From NCBI GenBank assembly GCA_031213475.1, contig JARUPZ010000009.1:4745601-4809600 (forward strand): 64,000 nt of DNA. The letters run 5' to 3'. The stretch's first letter is position 1. Every line of letters starts with the position of its first letter. Source of the stretch: Nereocystis luetkeana. Its lineage: Eukaryota > Sar > Phaeophyceae > Laminariales > Laminariaceae. Below the pieces are notes generated by a model. That model worked only from the letters and a program-made list of their open reading frames with translations, had not been told where the DNA came from and did not search any database. Positions 12,501 to 23,520 of the stretch are shown here, piece after piece. Position numbers and translations under genes: made by a program.

Positions 12501-13090
12501 AGTGTCATTCGCTATCTACCGCAAGCATCATTAGCCCTCCTATTGTAATAGGAACCTATCGATTGCCTATTGACCTGAAACCTATTGTCCAGGGTGTGTT
12601 CGCATAGCGCCGTGTCACTACTACAAGCCTCCGTCGGCATGGCACGGACAATGGAGGCCGCCTTGCTCGTTGTCGCGGACAGCATAGGTGGGAAACAGCG
12701 GTACACATCCACCAAGCACCTACACGAAACGTCGATGCAAACTGGCCGTTGGCGAAGCTGACCCCGAACATGACGGCCCGGCTCATGGGACGCGGGTGCC
12801 ACGGATTCGAGGGCGGGTCGTTGAGTGGGACATCTTGTCAACCGCGGGTTTTACTTGCTATATGCGCTCCGTTGGCGACGTTGAGGACATGGTGTTCGGC
12901 GACAGGCTCGACGACAAAGTGCAGGACGTGGCATGGACTGATTCGGTGGTGTGTGTGGAATGCACTGTGGCCTTCGAACTGGATACTGAGGGTGTCTAGT
13001 GGCCGGCGTATCGGCAGGAACTCACTTTTGGCGGTCATTTCAACCATGTGTTGGGGGGCGAAACGTCGCCAGGCACTCTGAACTGGGTGC
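12501..13090. other. Possible exon pair, strand unresolved
   Basis: This segment has higher GC than its flanks and open frames on both strands. Plus 12688-12999 gives 103 residues rich in Asp and Val. Minus 13047-12838 and 12786-12556 give two pieces separated by one stop and a frame change; the second contains FGVSFANGQFASTFRVGAWW. Neither product is recognised. The composition step against AT-rich surroundings is the main reason to suspect past coding. Confidence 0.25.
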
Positions 13091-13709
13091 TAGTGTTGGA
13101 CTGTTTTGGGCACTCGACCGTAGGAGTCACTTCTTTCTTCTTTGGGGTCAACAATCGAGTTTGTAATGCCTCGTGTGTTTTGATCAATATCGAACTGCTG
13201 CTGCTTTTCAAGGAGGGGGGGGGGGCGGGGGGGGAGGCGTACTCATTTATTGCTTGCCTGAGCCATTTGGCCTTTGACCACGCATCCCTTTCGAGACGGA
13301 GGTGGGGGCGGGGTCACTATACTCGACCAGGTAGTCTCTATCAGGTAGTAGATATACGTTAGATATGTTTCGGTGGTTTGAGATGTCTTGTGGGTTGCAA
13401 ATTTTAAGGCGATACGTACTTCGTTTTTCTTTTCTTCCCCATTGTTTTTTTTCGAGGGGGCGAGTGGTGTGGGCCATGGATTTTGGTTAGGCGCCCATGG
13501 TTACGATGAGGGTTTTTATTCCGCCTCGTTTTTGTGTTTTTTTTGGGGGGGGAGTAGTGAAAAAATGGTTTTTGGTTTGGGCACCGGTAGTTTGAATTCT
13601 TTTACGCGGCTTGGGCCGAGACTAGCTCGCTGACTACCGCCATAACTGCCACAGCGAACATACCGGAATTATTAGGGTGTGGAAAAATGTGTGGAACACA
13701 CCCTCTAAA
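13091..13709. other. Homopolymer-rich DNA without a gene
   Basis: The strand is split into G runs (13216-13235) and T runs (13395-13560). The open frames here arise from the runs. No motif, RNA gene or transposon end was seen. Confidence 0.5.
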
Positions 13710-14039
13710 TCACACTGGTTGGAGAAAGCTATGTACGTAGCTTGGGCCACAGTACACCGGTATTGGGTACACACCGTGGAGATGGGGTTTGATCGATGGC
13801 GGATGCGCAGAAGAAGGAGTGGGCAACGTTTTCATCCCAATTGCAAAAATCAACAGAGAGATAGTTCCTACAATCAACAACAAATGGCTCTCGGCGACGC
13901 TGCTGCGGACCTCGGCGCCGCTTCTTTGCGCTTGCCAGCGTTCCTCATGACTCCAACTCACGAAGCCCAATCGCAGAAGGCACGACTGCCCTGGCTTGGC
14001 TGCTCCAGTAACTGCGTGCTGGGTGTGTTCTTGTGCCAT
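13710..14039 (-). CDS. Weak candidate small single-TM protein
   Basis: An ATG-initiated frame of 109 codons. Around residues 54-71 it has a hydrophobic stretch (HLLLIVGTISLLIFAIGM) that could form one transmembrane helix, with a hydrophilic N-terminal half that contains basic and Gln/Ser residues. The opposite strand is open over the same interval, so chance cannot be excluded. No family is recognised and no promoter was identified. Confidence 0.2.
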   Translation of the reverse strand: MAQEHTQHAVTGAAKPGQSCLLRLGFVSWSHEERWQAQRSGAEVRSSVAESHLLLIVGTISLLIFAIGMKTLPTPSSAHPPSIKPHLHGVYPIPVYCGPSYVHSFLQPV

Positions 14040-14072
14040 TGGGTCGGGTGCCGTGGTGTAGTAGCCGCCTAA

Positions 14073-16915
14073 AATAATATATCGGCATTATACGTAACTC
14101 CTTCCATTTTTATATAAATAATAAAACCATCATGATTAATCAAGCCGAAAACACCCAAAATAATCAATAAGCAAAACAAGGCCGTATTCAAGTTGATTCC
14201 CAACCCTAATCGCATCGCAGACGTAGCCTACAGACAACCAATTACTGCTCCTGGGCGGCCATATCGTTGGACACAACTACTGCAGTACAGACTAGCCTCG
14301 ACCCCTGTCGAACACAGCGCTAGAAGTAAGGACGATTGTTTCGTTCGTGTGCGCGGGGGAAATTTCTCCACACAAGTGCATTTTTTGACGGTATTAGCGA
14401 AACGGTCGTCACATCATCTGAAAGAGCAGACGCTACAGCCGAGCTTTAACGCAAGCAGTGGACGCTACAGTTTTTTGCAACGCCTCACAGCTTCTGGCGG
14501 CAATGGCGGGCTGATTGAACACCTATTATTCGTGTCTTGGGCGTAACACTACACAACTTCAGTGACGCAGTGTACTCAAGTTCGCCAAACCACATTAAAA
14601 AGGCCACTGCATATAGCAGCTCAACGCGCACAAAACTCACTCTCACTATAATAACAAAACGAATCACAGGAGAGATGCCACAAACCCCAACATTTTTTCC
14701 ATGCACAAATCCAAAAATCAAAATACAACATTGATTACGACAAGGCCACACCAGCCAGTGGTTTTAGCGCAACACCCGGTACGAACGTTCGTAGACACGC
14801 AAAACTCAGACCGTTAGTTTGCTATCGCGGGCCGCACAACCTCCAAACCCGGGAGCACTCAACGAACCCCATACACCAGGCCAGCCGTTCATAACGAGGA
14901 CACAAAAAGGCCCCAGGCCTGGGAAACAGCTCCGTCTGAATGTACTTCCCCAGTACCCTGTCGGTTAGATGGATATCCCCCAATCTGCAGCGGATATATA
15001 TACCATAAGCATCGATACAAACTAGAGGTCGCCCTGAGGTGCAGGCTAAGTAGAGGCGGCTGCCTGCTACGTATAGTTAGTGCCTGTGATATCGCTCGGC
15101 ACTTACGTTTGTGGTTTCACAAAAGTGTGGCAGTGTTCGAGGTAGTGCCGGTAGTTTCGGCTGGCGCCTACCGGCATTGTGGAGAGACCTCTTTACGCTG
15201 TGCGTATACCTAGAGGGGCCATCTTGATATAAACCAGCAGGCCTCTTTCCGCAGGCCCCCAGAGGTTGCATACGTATCTCGCCTAATCCGTATAACCCCG
15301 CGACCCTAAAGGCTAGTACTCCTCAGTCTGCCTTCCTTTTCTGCTCCACAGCGGCCTCGGATATTCTGTCCTGGGGTCGAGGTGCGTATGAGCTTCTTAG
15401 TGGCCGCGGGCAAGGCGTCCACCTGTTTTGGACCAATGTGCGGTGCAAGCAGAAGAAGAGGGAAGTGGCAGCAACGTTTAAAGTCGTTGGAGGAATATTC
15501 ATACTTGCTGTACGCACCGTAACGCCTTCGCAGGTGAGCGATGGCCTGACGTGAGGCTCCAGTACTACTCTGTGCATCATAGTGTAGGGGCTGATCGGCA
15601 TAGGGGACAAAAACCTACAGAAAACCCAGCGGGTAGTTTGGTTTCACAACGCGAAGTACTTCCACACACAGAGAGAGGTACAACAACACATCACAGTTCA
15701 GTACGGCGTGGCTCTACATGTAACAGTGGCATGTTTTGGAGAGGTTTGGGGTATTTAACGACCGCTACAGGCTAGTTGAAGTATTCCATCACAAATTTTG
15801 TCCGCCACGGATGCATGCCGATCCCAATATCAACGTCCCAATGGGGTGGACAGTGAATTAACCAAGTCCGGCAGTAAAGCCTCATGGCCTAGGTTTTTGC
15901 TAGTGGGTGACCTCGCGCGAGTCCCAAACTACCCGGGATAGATGACTCCCCCGGGTGGCTATCTCCACCGTACCTGCCCCTCTCGGGGGTCAGGACGGGT
16001 CAACGTGCCCAAGCGCCAGTGGTATCTAAGAGGCATTCTGCGATAGAGATTCAGATTAAAATTTCTGAGGCTTGTCACTTTAGGAGCTCCATATCTCACC
16101 CGAAAACGTACCGCAGCAAAAAACATATTTCATCCCGATGAATAGCTCCATGGCTCGAGTAAACACAAAAAAAAAGTATGTTTTCGAAACAAGACTGTCA
16201 TTCCGAGGATTTTGAGTTCAGAAACCCCGTCATTCAGAAAACCTTTTGTCGGACATGTGCTACCTCTATCGCAGCGCGCGTCCTAGCTGCAGACTGCTAT
16301 CATGTTCAAACAGGAGGTAAGCGTGAAATTGACACACGACACGAAATATGAACGTGGGAGTGAGGCGAGCTTAAGCTACATTTTTACCAACCCACCGGAG
16401 GGAAAAAGAAGAAGCAATCTACTCGAGTGTGACGAATATATTATCCTTCTTACCGAGTAATGAACAGCAGAAGAGGTTGATGAAGTCCTATTCGTGTCAA
16501 CAGACTACGTGAGCGCTATTTGGGTAGGAGATAGGGGAAATAGTAAACGACCGAAGTGAATGTATTTCTTGGGGTCAATCAAGTACCTACCTCGATCTAA
16601 AGTCTGCTGTTCGTCGGGAAAATCGACGAAATTCGACCGAAAAACACAATAAAATATTTGCGGTTTAAACGCACTTCGTGTTGAACGCAGTGCTTGATAC
16701 ATCTTGAAAACATTGGTATACACATACATTGTGCCGGGTGCAAAAAAGTGTTTGTCGACTTCAACATACCTGGTAAATATTTTTCTTTGAATCTGATTCG
16801 AATGTCTTCGTTCTCTTTGCTCAAACACGACTTATTTCTCATTATTAAATAAATTTACGCTTTGCAGTATAGTCGCTGTTCAGGCCTCGGTTTGCATAGG
16901 CTCGTACTTGGTCGA
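14073..16915. other. No supportable gene
   Basis: Short frames only. A frame of 95 codons on the minus strand (15323-15610) and one of 117 codons on the plus strand (14193-14546) show no motif. Repeat families seen elsewhere in the window are absent, so this is among the least annotated stretches. Confidence 0.45.
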
Positions 16916-17012
16916 TTAACCCCTTTAGAACCGCAGTCCCGATTTGGGGACAAAGTACTTGAAATTAGATTGGAATGTCCCCAAAACGGGACTGCGGTGC
17001 TAAAGGGGTTAA
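16916..17012. mobile_element. TTAA-flanked hairpin MITE, copy A
   Basis: An 89-bp near-perfect hairpin lies between two TTAA tetranucleotides (16916-16919 and 17009-17012). Arms read CCCCTTTAGAACCGCAGTCC on the left and the reverse complement of CCCCTTTAGCACCGCAGTCC on the right, then TTTGGGGACA facing inward. A TTAA target duplication and a terminal CCC are typical of piggyBac-type MITEs. It is the best preserved of five copies (others near 26756, 28573, 29975 and 60593). Confidence 0.9.
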
Positions 17013-18071
17013 GTGCATGCGAGGAACAATATTTGCTGCTGTTTTATGGAATGTGATGCCACTGTTTTCATTACCGCACAATGACAAGTCAAAATCAGGT
17101 ACATATGCTCCATTTGAGCCCAAAACAGTGACTCACTAAAAACAAGGGAAAACACACACACACCACGGAGTGGTCTTTTATCCATGAGAATTGCCAGTGT
17201 TTTTGCTTGCACCTCAACATCGAGCGGCTTGCAAAGTATTCGCGAAGATGAAAAAACCGAACACACAACAGCTGTGACAGACTTGTCTTGTTTGTTTAGG
17301 GTATAGGCAGGTAGAGCGGGCTCCACTGGGACCTCTAGAGGGTCAACAAGCTTCGTTTGGTTCACCCCGATCGTGTTCTGAGATAGAGGTAGGACATTTC
17401 CGCTAGAAAGTTTTCTGAATGACCGAGTTTCTTGATTGACCCAAAATCGTCAGTGCGAATATTGCTTCGAAAACTGACCTTACTATATACTCGGGCCATG
17501 GGGTTATTGATCGAGATGCAATATGATTTTTGCTGATTTATGTCAGTTTTCGGGTGAGGTACAGAGCCCCTTTATGTCAGAAGCCTTAGTATGATCATGA
17601 TGGGCGTCTATCGTAGAACACCTCCACGGTGGGCGCGCCACGAGTATTTGCTCCGGCGCCCACCCCACGCTGCAAGGTTTGAAGCCTCTCGAAGATCCTC
17701 GCGGAACCGCCCGGTCGGCACGAAATGAGTACGTCGTATCAAACCTGAGGCAACCTCGACGCGGGCCGCTGGGTGGGGCGGACGAACTAACTGTTGTGTC
17801 TACCGTGCGTGGCGCTGGGGCGAAATGGCTCTTGTCACCATACGTGGAAAACATCCGAGGTTAGATCATAATTACTATTAATAGTAGTAGTGTTGGATAT
17901 CGAAACCAGTCGGGAGCTGACCATGCGTATGATAAAAAACATTTGGTCGCTGGTTTGCACAAAGCAAATACCAAACTTCTACATCCGTCTCGAATGGCAA
18001 AAAAAAGACTTTTTTCCAGGTTTGGGAGGATACCGTAGGACGCCGCCGGCAAGCTCTCGTCCCCTAGACCA
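17013..18071. other. Unassigned DNA with a conserved coding-like patch
   Basis: Between about 17630 and 17860 the minus strand is open for 103 codons. Its segment PRGSSRGFKPC matches, at DNA and protein level, a plus-strand patch at about 31715-31830 (KKGSSRGFKAG), including a following GGCGCCCACC word. The rest of the interval shows no motif. The pair suggests remnants of a repeated coding sequence of unknown nature. Confidence 0.4.
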
Positions 18072-18422
18072 TTTTTTTTTTTTTTTTTTTTTTTTTTCCA
18101 TCCCATTCATTATCTTCGCACATCTTCTTCTTTCTCTCCTTCCAACTCGTAACTCAGATCCGGGGTCACATAGCAGGCTCTTCTCCCCCCTTCCCGCTAC
18201 GGTACGTGCCTTCATTTTTTATCGCGAGAAGATTTCAGCCTTTTCTTCCCTCGTCGACTCGCATCGAATTGTGCCTACCCACGCTGCAAGGCGCTCTCAA
18301 CAATTGGATCCCTTTTTTTATTTTTGCAAATAAAGTCAAAGTCCGACCCTCCTAGGGCTCGAACCCAGGACTCAAACAAGTAGAATTCGAGGTTAACCAC
18401 TTGAACCACCGGGGCGACCGGC
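18072..18422 (-). mobile_element. tRNA-derived SINE, copy S2 (full length)
   Basis: Reverse-oriented copy. A T run at 18072-18097 is the poly(A) tail on the minus strand. The body follows, and the tRNA-like head lies at about 18345-18422 with the B box in reverse (GCTCGAACCCAGG). The head differs from S1 by a few substitutions, for example GGTTCAAGTGG where S1 has GGCTCGAGTGG. No convincing target-site duplication was found. Confidence 0.9.
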
Positions 18423-19143
18423 TGCTGGGTCCACCTGATTGATACCTTCGAGGCCGTCATCTATATTCGTTGGCCATGCCAGATCCCGAGCGGGTTGGCC
18501 GTGGACTGAGTCTATGTGGAGATCAACCGTCGATCGTCGCACGAGCTGGTTTCTATCACCGTGTTGACAATTTGCGACCAGGAAAAACAAATTCCGCCTG
18601 CAGCCGTTGGGGAAAAAAAAAAAACTACCAGGTAACTTTTTTCTCTTTTTTCCCCACAGCGGCGGTACGAGTTTTTTTTCGGCTGTTTTTTTAAAAGCAT
18701 ATATTTGAAAAAAAACTTTTGGACTTCGCTGTACCATTGGCATAGGTCTTGAAAGTTTTTTTTTTTTACGTGGCCCATAGGAAGCGTGTTTCGATTTTTT
18801 TGGCGGGTATCTTTGAAATTCAAACTTTTTATTGAAACTTCGCTGTATACAGTACCATTAGCATTGGCCTTCACTTTGATTCAATTATATCTAACTGCTA
18901 AATAAAGTTCAACCGGCTGCTGCTCATCAACGCCAGCACCTTTTGCGCTAAAAAAAAACAAAATGTGGTGCGGAGCAATTTCGTACTACATACAAGGTTC
19001 ACCTTCGGGATGAGGCTGGCAACAAGTCCGGGGGGTGTCGCAAGTTGAAAAAGGAGACGCAGGTAAAACCCTTGCAGTTCTATTTTGAGTAAAAATGATC
19101 TCGGAGCAAACTAAGTTAAGCTGAGAAAAAAAACAGGCCTCTC
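18423..19143. other. No clear gene
   Basis: The minus frame 18743-18393 includes a patch (IDSVHGQPARDLAWPTNID) that looks protein-like but joins A/T homopolymers, so it may be a decayed fragment. A TACCAGGTA motif lies at 18626. Two related words near 18730 and 18850 (ACTTCGCTGTA followed by TACCATT.GCAT) form a short direct repeat. Confidence 0.4.
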
Positions 19144-19750
19144 TTAAGGCCGGATCTTACGCATTTTTTTTGGGGGGGATTATATGACTGTTTACGGAGG
19201 CTTCGGAGTATCTGGTCCCATATATATCTGATCAAAGTTCATCAAAATCACGTCTCATGTGGCCTGTTTGGTGGGAAAAATGTTCCTCCGAGATTTGAAC
19301 ACTTCTGAAATTCGATGATTTTTGTTTTTTGGCAGCCTTTCTGATCAACTCTGATAGTGATACAATTGGCTTTTGCACAAGACCTCGGTGGCATTTTACA
19401 ATTCTGTTCAGGATATAGACTGGGCTCATGACGGGTCACGACGCTACATGCTTGGTTACGCTTGTACACAGATAGATGGGCTCCAACACTTGTGCATCGG
19501 CCACCACGGTGCATCGGCCACCACGGAGAGGGAGGGCATCAGTACCTTGGCCCCCACCGTGTCCCTTGCGATCGTCCAACTAACTGCGGCTGCTCTAAGC
19601 AAAACAAATTTGGAAACGAAAAGGACGAGACTACAGCAGCAGTATCAAAACAATCTAACGTTTTTTTTCTGACTACGACCGCCGCAAACAGCTCATGCTC
19701 CGGGAGGGCGAGAGCTCCTTGCTGGTCCAGCGACGCGATAACCCCTCAAG
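19144..19750 (-). mobile_element. piggyBac-like element, truncated copy
   Basis: Starts at TTAAGGCCGGATCTTACGC and matches, in reverse, the right part of the element at 21148-22350. Shared landmarks are TATATGACTGTTTACGGAGG, GTTCCTCCGAGA, GTTGATCAG and the block around GGTCACGACGCTACATGC. Homology fades near 19750, so one end is missing. It lacks the SINE found in the other copy and so shows the state before that insertion. A weak coding-like frame (about 19560-19700) contains one or more stops in the partner copy. Confidence 0.6.
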
Positions 19751-20274
19751 TCAGTTTCCGTCGTAGGTTCCATGCTCAGGGTTTTTTACTCCCGGGGGGG
19801 CCCTGACTGATGGAGGGTGTATTTTCGTGGTGCGGGACCCCCTGCGACCCACAGCAGACCACCACTTTTTTTGCCGCCACTTTATGTTTGATTGAATTAT
19901 TATTTATTTATTTTTCATCGCGGGAAACCCTGCTCGGCCGGGAAAAAAAAACAAAAAATTGTAACCCAACCTCGCATTGCAACAACCATGAAAAGTGGGT
20001 CAAAGCAGAACGATTGGCAGACAGCAGAAGTAGCGGCAAGCACATACTAAAAGTACAAATCAACATACCTGGTACCTGGTACGGTTTAGTATCTCTGGAG
20101 AGCTGCTTCCAAACGAACAAAATGTCACAAGTATACGTTGTATACCACCCCGTGGATGGGACGTTTTTGTCCCCAGCCAGCGCGGTTATAACCGGTAGGT
20201 TACATCAAAACCTGATTTATTTGCCGTAATAACCGGTAGGTTACATGGTTCACGCGCGGTTTCTAACTTCCCTG
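19751..20274. other. Short direct repeats, no gene
   Basis: Two overlapping TACCTGGTA motifs lie at 20066-20081. The word TAACCGGTAGGTTACAT is repeated at about 20189 and 20228. No gene is supported. Confidence 0.5.
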
Positions 20275-21147
20275 GTGAATAACCGGTACATACCACTGCC
20301 TCGTAAAAAACAAAAACCGAAACAAAAAAAATGACTGCTGCCCTCGCGATTGTGAGTGCGCGGGCCGGTCGTGGGTCTCCATTGTTGTCCTGGTGGGGTT
20401 TTCGATGGCCGCCTCTTCGCCTTAGCCCAGTCGACCCGCTCCTTCGCACATGCTCTAGTTGGCACTCTCTCCGTTGCCCCTTCTTTCCAGTCGGTTCCCT
20501 TCTCTCCCGTCCAGAAAACGTAATGCTTCGCGCCCTTCCTCACGGTTCTGATACGAAAAACAAATAGGATCGCGCAACGTGAGGTAATTCCGTCTCTTCC
20601 CTGCTCGTCGAATCCAGCCTCCCACCGGCGCAGTTTTATACTACTGTGCTGTAGCTTAGTCGGTATAGTAGCGCCTGCCTCCGCGCACGGACATCCCGAT
20701 TGAGCGTTGCTGCGCTGCCGCTGCTGCTTAAAAAAACGTGCGAATCGTAGGTATCCGTGCCTGGCGCACGATGTGCGACCCAACTGCGAATCGTAGGTAT
20801 CCGTGCCTGGCGCACCCTGTACGACCCAACTCTATTGCCAAGAGTAATCCTCGCAGCCACAAGCACCAGCCAATAGGTGTCACTCCTTGAGGGTGAGTCC
20901 GGCTTTACACCCGCTGGAAAGACTTACTCCACTCGTTATGAGCCTGATAGGGATTGCCTCACGGTATTTTGTTTGTTGTTGTTCTCACATTAATTCTCTG
21001 ACGAAAGAGTCCGTGGTCACACAAAGGTGCTGGAGCCCTAGGAAAATCCGAAAATAAAAATAAAAATCGAAAATTCGGCGCCCTCAAAATACAGGAGACG
21101 AAGAAAGCGCACACGAGATAAAACCAATGTGCAAACTGTACTAAGGC

Positions 21148-22354
21148 TGGGTCTTACGCAATTTTTTTTGAGTGATTGAAACAGGCACGAAGTCGGATTT
21201 TCCACCGGCAAAAAGCCACACCAGATCGGTGCGCCATGTGCCGTCTTATCGTGATTTTGGTTTTATTTCATGGGAGAACTAAAAAAACAGAACACAACCG
21301 ACATTTTGAACTCCACGTGGACCACGACACGAATGAGAGTCGCTCACGCCGGGTTGGGCGATCAACCTTCACCACCAGCTCCTCGAAGGAAGCAGCTGCT
21401 TGGTGGAAGCCCCTGGGGAGCTGCGGAAGGGGTTTGCTAGTCGCTGGACCAGCAAGGAGCTCTCGCCTTCGCGGAGCATGAGCTGCTTGCGGCGGTCGTA
21501 GTCAGAAAAATACCGTTTGATTGTTTTGATACTGCTGCTGCTGTAGTCTCGTCCTATTCGTTGCCAAAGTTGTTTCGCCTAGAGCAGCTGCAGTTGGGCA
21601 GCCGCAAGGGACACGATGGTGGCCAAGGTACTGATGCCCTCCCTCTCCGTGGTGGCCGATGCACAAGTGTTGGAGCCCAGCTGTGTACAAGCGTAACCAA
21701 GCATGTAGCGTCGTGACCCGTCATGAACCCACTCTATAACCTAGACGAAATTGTATAATGCCACCGAGGTCTGAGCCGGTCGCCCCGGTGGTTCAAGTGG
21801 TGAACCTCGAATTCTACTTGTTTGAGTCCTGGGTTCGAGCCCCAGGTGGGTCGGACTTTGACTTCATTTGCAAAAAAAAAAAATGATTCAATTGTTGAGA
21901 GCGCCTTGCAGCGTGGGTAGGCACAATTCGATGCGAGTCGACGAGGGAAGAAAAGGCTGAAATCTTTTCGCGATAAAAATGAAGGCACGTACCGTAGCGG
22001 GAAGGGGGGAGAAGAGCCTGCTATGTGACCCCGGATCTGAGTTACGAGTTGGAAGGAGAGAGAAGAAGATGTGCGAAGATAATGAATGGGATGAGAAAAA
22101 AAAAAAAAAAAAAAAAAAAAAAGTGCAAAGTCAAATTTTATCACTTTCAGAGTTGATCAGAAAAGGCTGCCAAAAAAAAACATTTCATGGAATTTCAGGA
22201 GTGATAAAATCTCGGAGGAACATTTTTTCCACCAAACAGGCCCCATAAGACGTGATTTTGATAAAATTTAATTAGATATGGGACCAGATACCGCGAAGCC
22301 TCCGTAAACAGTCATATAATCACCTAAAAAAAATTTGCATAGGATCCGGCCTAA
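21148..22354 (+). mobile_element. piggyBac-like element inserted in R1
   Basis: Y of R1 copy A is interrupted here. The left end GGCTGGGTCTTACGC and the right end, read in reverse (GCCGGATCCTATGC), are imperfect terminal inverted repeats. Both continue inward with a T run and a GTGATT-like word. CTAA flanks both sides (21144-21147 and 22351-22354). Another R1 copy has TTAA at this point, consistent with TTAA-type targeting. Without the SINE inside it, the element is about 860 bp. No intact transposase is visible, so it is probably non-autonomous. Assignment to piggyBac rests only on the target site. Confidence 0.55.
21775..22122 (+). mobile_element. tRNA-derived SINE, copy S3 (full length)
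   Basis: Full head, body and an A run of about 28 at the 3' end. It sits inside the piggyBac-like element, whose other copy (19144-19750) is continuous across the same point and so gives the pre-insertion state. The B box is GGGTTCGAGCC near 21833. A strong target duplication could not be defined because the flanks have diverged. Confidence 0.9.
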
Positions 22355-23520
22355 CATGGCCGCGGGTATATCCTCGCAACTAAAACATAGAGTTACCCCC
22401 GTTCCCACCTCTAACCAACTCGTGGCTGCTGACTACAGCGGATGTTGTCTGAAGTGCTGCCTGCACCGTACGAAACGCACGGTAGTCGTGAAAACGAAAG
22501 AGGAACACATCTGCCTGCTATCTGGAGTGCTGTCAGAGTGAAGACTCGCGGATATGCAGTGAAAAAAGGAGCAATCAAACCTTACTATTAATACCACACG
22601 AATATCAACGATCGCTATCTCTTCCTGGACTGTCTTGACACCAAAAGGTGCAACACAGTTATGATACCACGTCCCTGATAATTGCGTAGGTTATTCCCCA
22701 TGAAGGGTAATCAACTCGTTACACTACAAATACCAGTGACGACGTTAATAACAAGTACCGGTAGATACTATTCTGCCTCGTGAAAAACAATACCAGGAAA
22801 AAACAAACTATAACTGCTTCTCTCGTGATGACAGTGTGCGCGCAGATCATGGGTCTCCGTGCACCGTTTTCCTGCCGCTCTTCATGGCCGCCTCATCGCC
22901 TTGGCCCAATCCACCCGCTCCTTTGCGCGTGCACTCGTTGCCATTCCCTTCCAGCCGATTTCCTTTCTCCGTCATCCTGAAAAACAAAATGCTCCTCGCA
23001 CTTGCGGTTCTGATCTGAAAAATAAAAATTCTCGCGCAGGGGGAGGTCAATCCGTCTCTTCCCCGCACGTCGACGCTCAGTCTCCCTCCTCCCTCGTCGT
23101 CGAATCCAGCCTCCTACCGGCGTAATAGACTGTGCCGTAGTGTGGCCTGTGGTGGCGCCTGCCTCCGCGTACGGACACCCCGATTGAGCATTGCTGCTCT
23201 GCCGCAGCTGCCTAAAAAAGACGCGCGAATCGTAGGTCTCCGTGCCTGACGCACCACGTACGACCCAACTCTACTGCCGCCTGAGCCTCGCGGCCACAGG
23301 CAGCAGCAAGAAGGTATCACTCCTTGAGGGTGAGTCCGGCCTTACACCCGCCAGAAAGACCTACCCCACTCGCTATTAGCCTGATAGGGCATGCCTCGCA
23401 GCATTCCTTGCCGAGGTAGCGAGGGGAACGGAGGTATCAGGTACCTGGTATGTTGTTGTTGTTCTCACATTAACTCACAATACAATGCAGTCCCTGGTCG
23501 CAGGACAAGCTCCAGTAACT

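Larger units (their letters stand above)
20275..23520 (+). mobile_element. Composite repeat R1, copy A (X-Y-X), with nested insertion
   Basis: R1 is a non-coding repeat recognised only by comparing copies within this window. Module X (about 20275-20965, again about 22749-23441) contains GGTCTCCGTGCC, CCTGATAGGG and a block with GCGAATCGTAGGT. Module Y (about 20966-21147 plus 22351-22748) begins with TTG repeats and TTCTCACATTAA and contains GGTGCTGGAGCCCTAGG, GCTGACTACAGCGGATG and GGTTATTCCCCATGAAGGG. A second Y start follows the right X at 23451. The X-Y-X order resembles a non-autonomous LTR element of TRIM/LARD type with X as LTR, supported by a lone X at 44.57-45.25 kb. I see no clear TG...CA ends, primer site or open frame, so this classification is inference. 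Confidence 0.6.
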
